Of a stretch of 8,695 nt of DNA, positions 6,411-8,695 are shown one piece after another. A program made the position numbers and the translations under genes. Each line of letters opens with the position of its first letter. Within the stretch, counting starts at the first letter, position 1. The stretch comes from CAYUBI01 sp964443005 (GTDB lineage Bacteria > Margulisbacteria > Riflemargulisbacteria > GWF2-35-9 > CAYUBI01), in contig CAYUBI010000084.1 of NCBI GenBank assembly GCA_964443005.1, positions 1-8,695 of the forward strand, given 5' to 3'. Below the pieces are notes generated by a model. It was not told where the DNA came from and searched no databases. It saw nothing but the letters and a program-made list of their open reading frames with translations.

Positions 6411-7136
6411 CTGAGAAACAGCAACAAATTTATATCCTACGCCCCACACGGTTTCAACATACTGGTGAACCGTAAGTCGCTCGAGTTTCGAACGTAATCG
6501 ACGAATATGAACATCAACTACGCGATTATCCCCGTAAAAATCATTGCCCCATACATAAAGAAGCAACTGGTCACGAGAAAGAACTTTAAGCGGATATTTA
6601 GCCAACGTAGCTAGTAAATTAAATTCCGTTTTCGTTAGAAAAACCGGAACACCTTTGACCCATACCATATGTTGATCATTGTTGATGCACAGATCAATTG
6701 TAGATAAATTTACATCCTCGTTGCTTGTCGTTGTTCGTACTGAAGCCTCTAAACCGCCTAATAACTGTGGTAACCGTCGCAACTGAGCCTTCACCCGCGC
6801 AACAATTTCTTTAACTCCAAATGGTTTGCAAACATAATCATCTGCTCCAACTTCAAGGGCTAAAACCTTATCAAATTCGTCGCCCTTTGCAGAAATCATA
6901 ATCACAGAAATGGTCACTGTCTTAGGAGCAGCTTTGATATATTTACATACGTCAAGACCATTTACTTTGGGGAGCATCCAATCAAGAAGCACTAGATCTG
7001 GACTGCAGTTATCTACAAGGCGAATCGCGTCCTCACCATCTGATGCTATTAAAACAGTATACCCAACAACTTCCAATGTATGCCGTAGTAGCGTAAGAAT
7101 ATCAGGTTCATCATCAACAATGAGAATGGTTTGCAT
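6405..7136 (-). CDS. phoB: PhoB-type (OmpR-family) response regulator
   Basis: This 243-residue two-component transcription factor has an N-terminal receiver domain (about 2-120): acidic pair D8 and D9, phosphoacceptor D52 in VLLDWMLP, switch Ser S82, aromatic Y101 and conserved K104 in CKPF. A linker (about 121-145) leads to a winged-helix DNA-binding domain (about 146-240) with TKTEFNLL (168-175), the recognition region NRVVDVHIRRLRSKL (204-218) and the wing segment ETVWGVGYKF (228-237). The LLDWMLP phosphorylation site and the neighbourhood (porin, pst, phoU) support PhoB over other OmpR-family members, but the symbol rests partly on context. No partner histidine kinase is present in the window. 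There is no convincing Shine-Dalgarno before ATG 7136, and a candidate -10 lies only 10 nt upstream, so the mRNA may be almost leaderless. Confidence 0.88.
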   Translation of the reverse strand: MQTILIVDDEPDILTLLRHTLEVVGYTVLIASDGEDAIRLVDNCSPDLVLLDWMLPKVNGLDVCKYIKAAPKTVTISVIMISAKGDEFDKVLALEVGADDYVCKPFGVKEIVARVKAQLRRLPQLLGGLEASVRTTTSNEDVNLSTIDLCINNDQHMVWVKGVPVFLTKTEFNLLATLAKYPLKVLSRDQLLLYVWGNDFYGDNRVVDVHIRRLRSKLERLTVHQYVETVWGVGYKFVAVSQL

Positions 7137-7146
7137 AACAAAGCCA

Positions 7147-7202
7147 ATTGTAACGTACGAACATTACGGCTTTGTATCAAATAGGTTAAGATTGAACGAC
7201 TA
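7147..7202 (-). promoter_or_regulatory. Possible autoregulatory Pho promoter of the response regulator
   Basis: The geometry of the porin and pstC promoters can be laid on this region. A -10-like TACAAT (7152-7147) is preceded by 10 bp, CCGTAAT (7169-7163), 4 bp, TTGATAC (7180-7174), 4 bp and TCTTAAC (7191-7185). Only CCGTAAT matches CTGTCAT well (5 of 7), so this is weaker than the other arrays. The 9-mer AATCTTAAC (7193-7185) also occurs in the second pstS-like promoter (539-531). An alternative reading is TTGATA (7180-7175), 17 bp, TACGTT (7157-7152). Both place the transcript start within about 10 nt of the ATG. Confidence 0.4.
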
Positions 7203-7321
7203 TAAAACCGACTTTTGCCGGTATCATACCAACTTGCTTGAAAATATTAAGTAGCAGCGGGTTCACCTGATATAGTTACCCACCGAAGAAGGTGTCATAT
7301 ATATAAAAAACAAAGAAAATA

Positions 7322-7350
7322 TTGCTTAACTCGTACATTGGATTTATACT
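7322..7350 (+). promoter_or_regulatory. Candidate sigma70-type promoter of the DUF4160-DUF2442 pair
   Basis: TTGCTT (7322-7327) and TATACT (7345-7350) are separated by 17 bp. The -10 matches five of six consensus bases and the -35 is weak. The start codon follows about 48 bp downstream of the -10. The rest of the 262-bp divergent gap (7137-7398) shows nothing else that I can name. Confidence 0.5.
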
Positions 7351-7398
7351 TGAAATAGAATTAGATTATTAAAGTTTATTTTTCATTTAGGAGTTTCT

Positions 7399-7671
7399 AT
7401 GCCAACAATCTCGATGTTTTATGGCATTCTTATAAAAATGTTTTTCCGTGATGCTGAAAAACATCATGCACCCCATATTCATGCTGAATTTCAAGAAGAT
7501 GTTGCGGTTTATTCAATCCCTGATGGTGATCTTCTTTGTGGCACCTTGCCACCAAGCAAACATAAAATTGTTATTGCGTGGATCGAGATTCATAAAGATG
7601 ATTTATTGGCTGATTGGGCGTTAGCTGTTGAAGGCAAAAAGATTTTCCTAATAAAAGGGTTAGATCAGTGA
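7399..7671 (+). CDS. DUF4160 family small protein
   Basis: The 90-residue protein begins MPTISMFYGI, the typical DUF4160 opening. It carries the family's His-rich signature HHAPHIHAEF (22-31), followed by GTLPPSK (48-54) and the helical WIEIHKDDLLADW segment (61-73). The full family length is present. ATG 7399 has AGGAG (7389-7393) at a normal spacing. It overlaps the next gene by 4 bp. DUF4160 and DUF2442 genes are commonly found as neighbours and the pair has the look of a toxin-antitoxin or other two-component module, but no activity has been shown by anything in this sequence, and which member would be toxic cannot be told. There is no signal peptide or membrane segment; cytoplasmic location is inferred. 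Confidence 0.88.
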   Translation: MPTISMFYGILIKMFFRDAEKHHAPHIHAEFQEDVAVYSIPDGDLLCGTLPPSKHKIVIAWIEIHKDDLLADWALAVEGKKIFLIKGLDQ

Positions 7672-7898
7672 TCATAAAAACTGTCGAACCTCTTGAAAAT
7701 TTTTCTATAGCAATCGCTACAGATGATGGTCGAAAAGGAACATTTGATATGCACCCTTATCTTTCCCTTGAAGCGTTTGCAGAACTTAATTCACTCGAAA
7801 ATTTTAAAAATGTTACAAATGGTGGTTATTACGTTGAATGGGCATGCGGAGCGGATTTGTCTGCTGATACAATTGAAAATAAATTGATTTTCTCTTAA
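7668..7898 (+). CDS. DUF2442 family small protein
   Basis: The 76-residue product starts at GTG 7668, which overlaps the TGA stop of the DUF4160 gene (GTGA), indicating coupled translation; an AAAAGGG lies upstream. Family landmarks are visible: VEPLENF (6-12), an acidic turn DDGRKGTFDMHPYL (19-32), F37 and L40, F46 with V49, and the C-terminal WACGADLS (58-65) corresponding to the W-x-x-G-x-DLS motif of DUF2442. The molecular function of the family is not settled. Its fixed pairing with DUF4160 suggests the two proteins act together, possibly as an antitoxin-like partner; this is inference. Confidence 0.87.
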   Translation: MIIKTVEPLENFSIAIATDDGRKGTFDMHPYLSLEAFAELNSLENFKNVTNGGYYVEWACGADLSADTIENKLIFS

Positions 7899-7936
7899 GG
7901 TCTGGAATAGAAAAAATCAGGCACGAGTCATTTCAA

Positions 7937-7955
7937 TTGACATAAATTATATCAA
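7937..7955. repeat. Imperfect 19-bp palindrome, operator-like
   Basis: TTGACATA (7937-7944) and TATATCAA (7948-7955) are inverted repeats around a 3-bp centre with one mismatch. The site lies 39 bp after the DUF2442 stop. It could be a repressor site or chance in AT-rich DNA. The rest of the 250-bp gap 7899-8148 contains only the promoter at 8069-8097 and no recognisable gene remnant. Confidence 0.25.
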
Positions 7956-8068
7956 GCAAAAGCAGTCTGCATTTTAAGACGAGCGCATCTAAAATAAACT
8001 AGCGTATCCCTCATCTATCTGTCAAAGCAGACATCTTCTCCATCTTCCTAGGGTTTAAAGAAATTGGA

Positions 8069-8097
8069 TTGAGAATAAATAATTTTGGCTATATACT
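8069..8097 (+). promoter_or_regulatory. Sigma70-type promoter of the AAA-ATPase-like gene
   Basis: TTGAGA (8069-8074) and TATACT (8092-8097) are separated by the optimal 17 bp. Four of six -35 and five of six -10 bases match consensus. The start codon at 8149 follows about 50 bp later with AAAGGAG (8133-8139) in between. Confidence 0.65.
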
Positions 8098-8148
8098 TAA
8101 TAAAAATAAAATTTGTTAAAATTAGCCAGCATAAAGGAGCCAACTAAC

Positions 8149-8695
8149 GTGAAAAGATTACCCATTGGCATTCAAACTTTTGAGAAATTAATTAACGATG
8201 ATTGCCTATATATTGATAAAACAAGGTTAATTTATCAGTTAATTCAATCTGGTAGCGTCTATTTTCTCTCTCGTCCCCGCAGATTTGGAAAATCGTTACT
8301 TCTCTCGACGCTAGAGGCAATTTTCAAGGGAAAGAAAGAACTTTTCAAGGGATTGTGGATTCATGATCAGCCTTTTGAATGGAAAGAGCATCCAGTTATA
8401 CAAATTGATTTTAGTAAAACGCCCTCAACAACAGTGATTGAATTGCAAAAGAATATCATTTGGCAATTAAATGTTAATGCTGAGAAATATGGGGTTAGCT
8501 TAACAGAAGAAGCCTATTATACGCGTTTTGAAGAGTTGATAATAAAACTAGCCAAGATTAATAAAGTTGTAATTTTAATTGACGAATATGATAAACCAAT
8601 TTTAGATAATATTTCGAATATAGAAATAGTTAAAGAAATTCAAAATACATTAAAAGCTTTTTATACAGTGATCAAAGCTTCAGACGAGTATTTAA
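8149..8695 (+). CDS. AAA-ATPase-like protein (PF09820 type), N-terminal part, cut by window edge
   Basis: The frame opens at GTG 8149, 9 bp after AAAGGAG, and stays open for 182 codons to the window edge. The opening (LPIGIQTFEKL at 4-14, then YIDKT at 21-25) is the hallmark of the AAA-ATPase-like family PF09820. The Walker A region RPRRFGKSLLLST spans 42-54, with the P-loop Lys at K48, and Walker B VVILIDEYDKPI spans 140-151 with D145 and E146. Full-length members usually continue for several hundred residues and often end in a PD-(D/E)XK nuclease-like domain, which cannot be checked here. The biological role of the family is poorly defined; members often occur in many copies per genome. An earlier ATG was not found in frame, so the GTG is chosen on its Shine-Dalgarno. 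Confidence 0.9.
   Translation, partial: MKRLPIGIQTFEKLINDDCLYIDKTRLIYQLIQSGSVYFLSRPRRFGKSLLLSTLEAIFKGKKELFKGLWIHDQPFEWKEHPVIQIDFSKTPSTTVIELQKNIIWQLNVNAEKYGVSLTEEAYYTRFEELIIKLAKINKVVILIDEYDKPILDNISNIEIVKEIQNTLKAFYTVIKASDEYL

Noticed and set aside
7141..7172. AAGCC/GGCTT inverted repeat upstream of the regulator
   Set aside because: The 5-bp arms are far apart and the intervening bases pair poorly; I prefer the promoter reading and do not call an RNA structure.
6910..7254. Plus-strand open frame of 114 codons over the regulator start
   Set aside because: It is antisense to the receiver domain and its promoter region, with no plausible ribosome site or family match.
7284..7301. CACC/GGTG inverted repeat in the divergent gap
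   Set aside because: Only a 4-bp stem around GAAGAA, with no T-run and no relation to a start codon; expected by chance.
7957..7975. Possible terminator hairpin after DUF2442 (GCAGTCTGC with flanking A and T tracts)
   Set aside because: The loop would be 1-3 nt and the GC stem only 3-4 bp with a bulge; too weak to call.

Overview
The window is dominated by a compact phosphate-starvation (Pho) gene cluster on the minus strand. A short accessory stretch follows on the plus strand at the right-hand end. The DNA is AT-rich. A signal-peptide-bearing, porin-like beta-barrel protein next to a Pst transporter points to a Gram-negative (diderm) bacterium. I cannot assign a lineage from sequence alone.

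Minus strand, in transcription order (right to left): an OmpR/PhoB-type response regulator (7136-6405); a porin-like outer-membrane protein (6313-5291); PstS, the periplasmic phosphate-binding protein (5274-4378); a Rho-independent terminator (about 4343-4311); PstC (4221-3328); PstA (3335-2475); PstB (2460-1687); PhoU (1672-995); an ArsC-type arsenate reductase of the low-molecular-weight phosphatase fold (989-543); and a second, divergent PstS-like protein that runs off the left edge (468-1). Phosphate would cross the outer membrane through the porin, be captured by PstS and be pumped in by PstCAB. PhoU would couple transporter state to signalling, and the response regulator would drive transcription. 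No PhoR-type kinase is in the window. ArsC fits as protection against arsenate, which enters through the same transporter.

The most informative non-coding signal is a repeated promoter design. Upstream of the porin (6371-6410) and upstream of pstC (4263-4302) lie four Pho-box-like heptamers, each separated by 4 bp (11-bp period), with the last heptamer ending exactly 10 bp before a good -10 hexamer (TATAAT and TATACT). Weaker arrays with the same geometry can be drawn upstream of the response regulator and of the second pstS-like gene. The cluster therefore looks like several separately started, co-regulated transcription units: regulator; porin-pstS, ended by a terminator; pstCAB-phoU-arsC; and pstS-like.

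Plus strand, right end: a candidate promoter drives a two-gene overlapping unit, DUF4160 (7399-7671) and DUF2442 (7668-7898), a small pair resembling toxin-antitoxin organisation. After a 250-bp gap with a clear sigma70-type promoter comes the N-terminal part of an AAA-ATPase-like (PF09820-type) protein (8149 to the window end). This part looks accessory and has no visible functional link to the phosphate genes.
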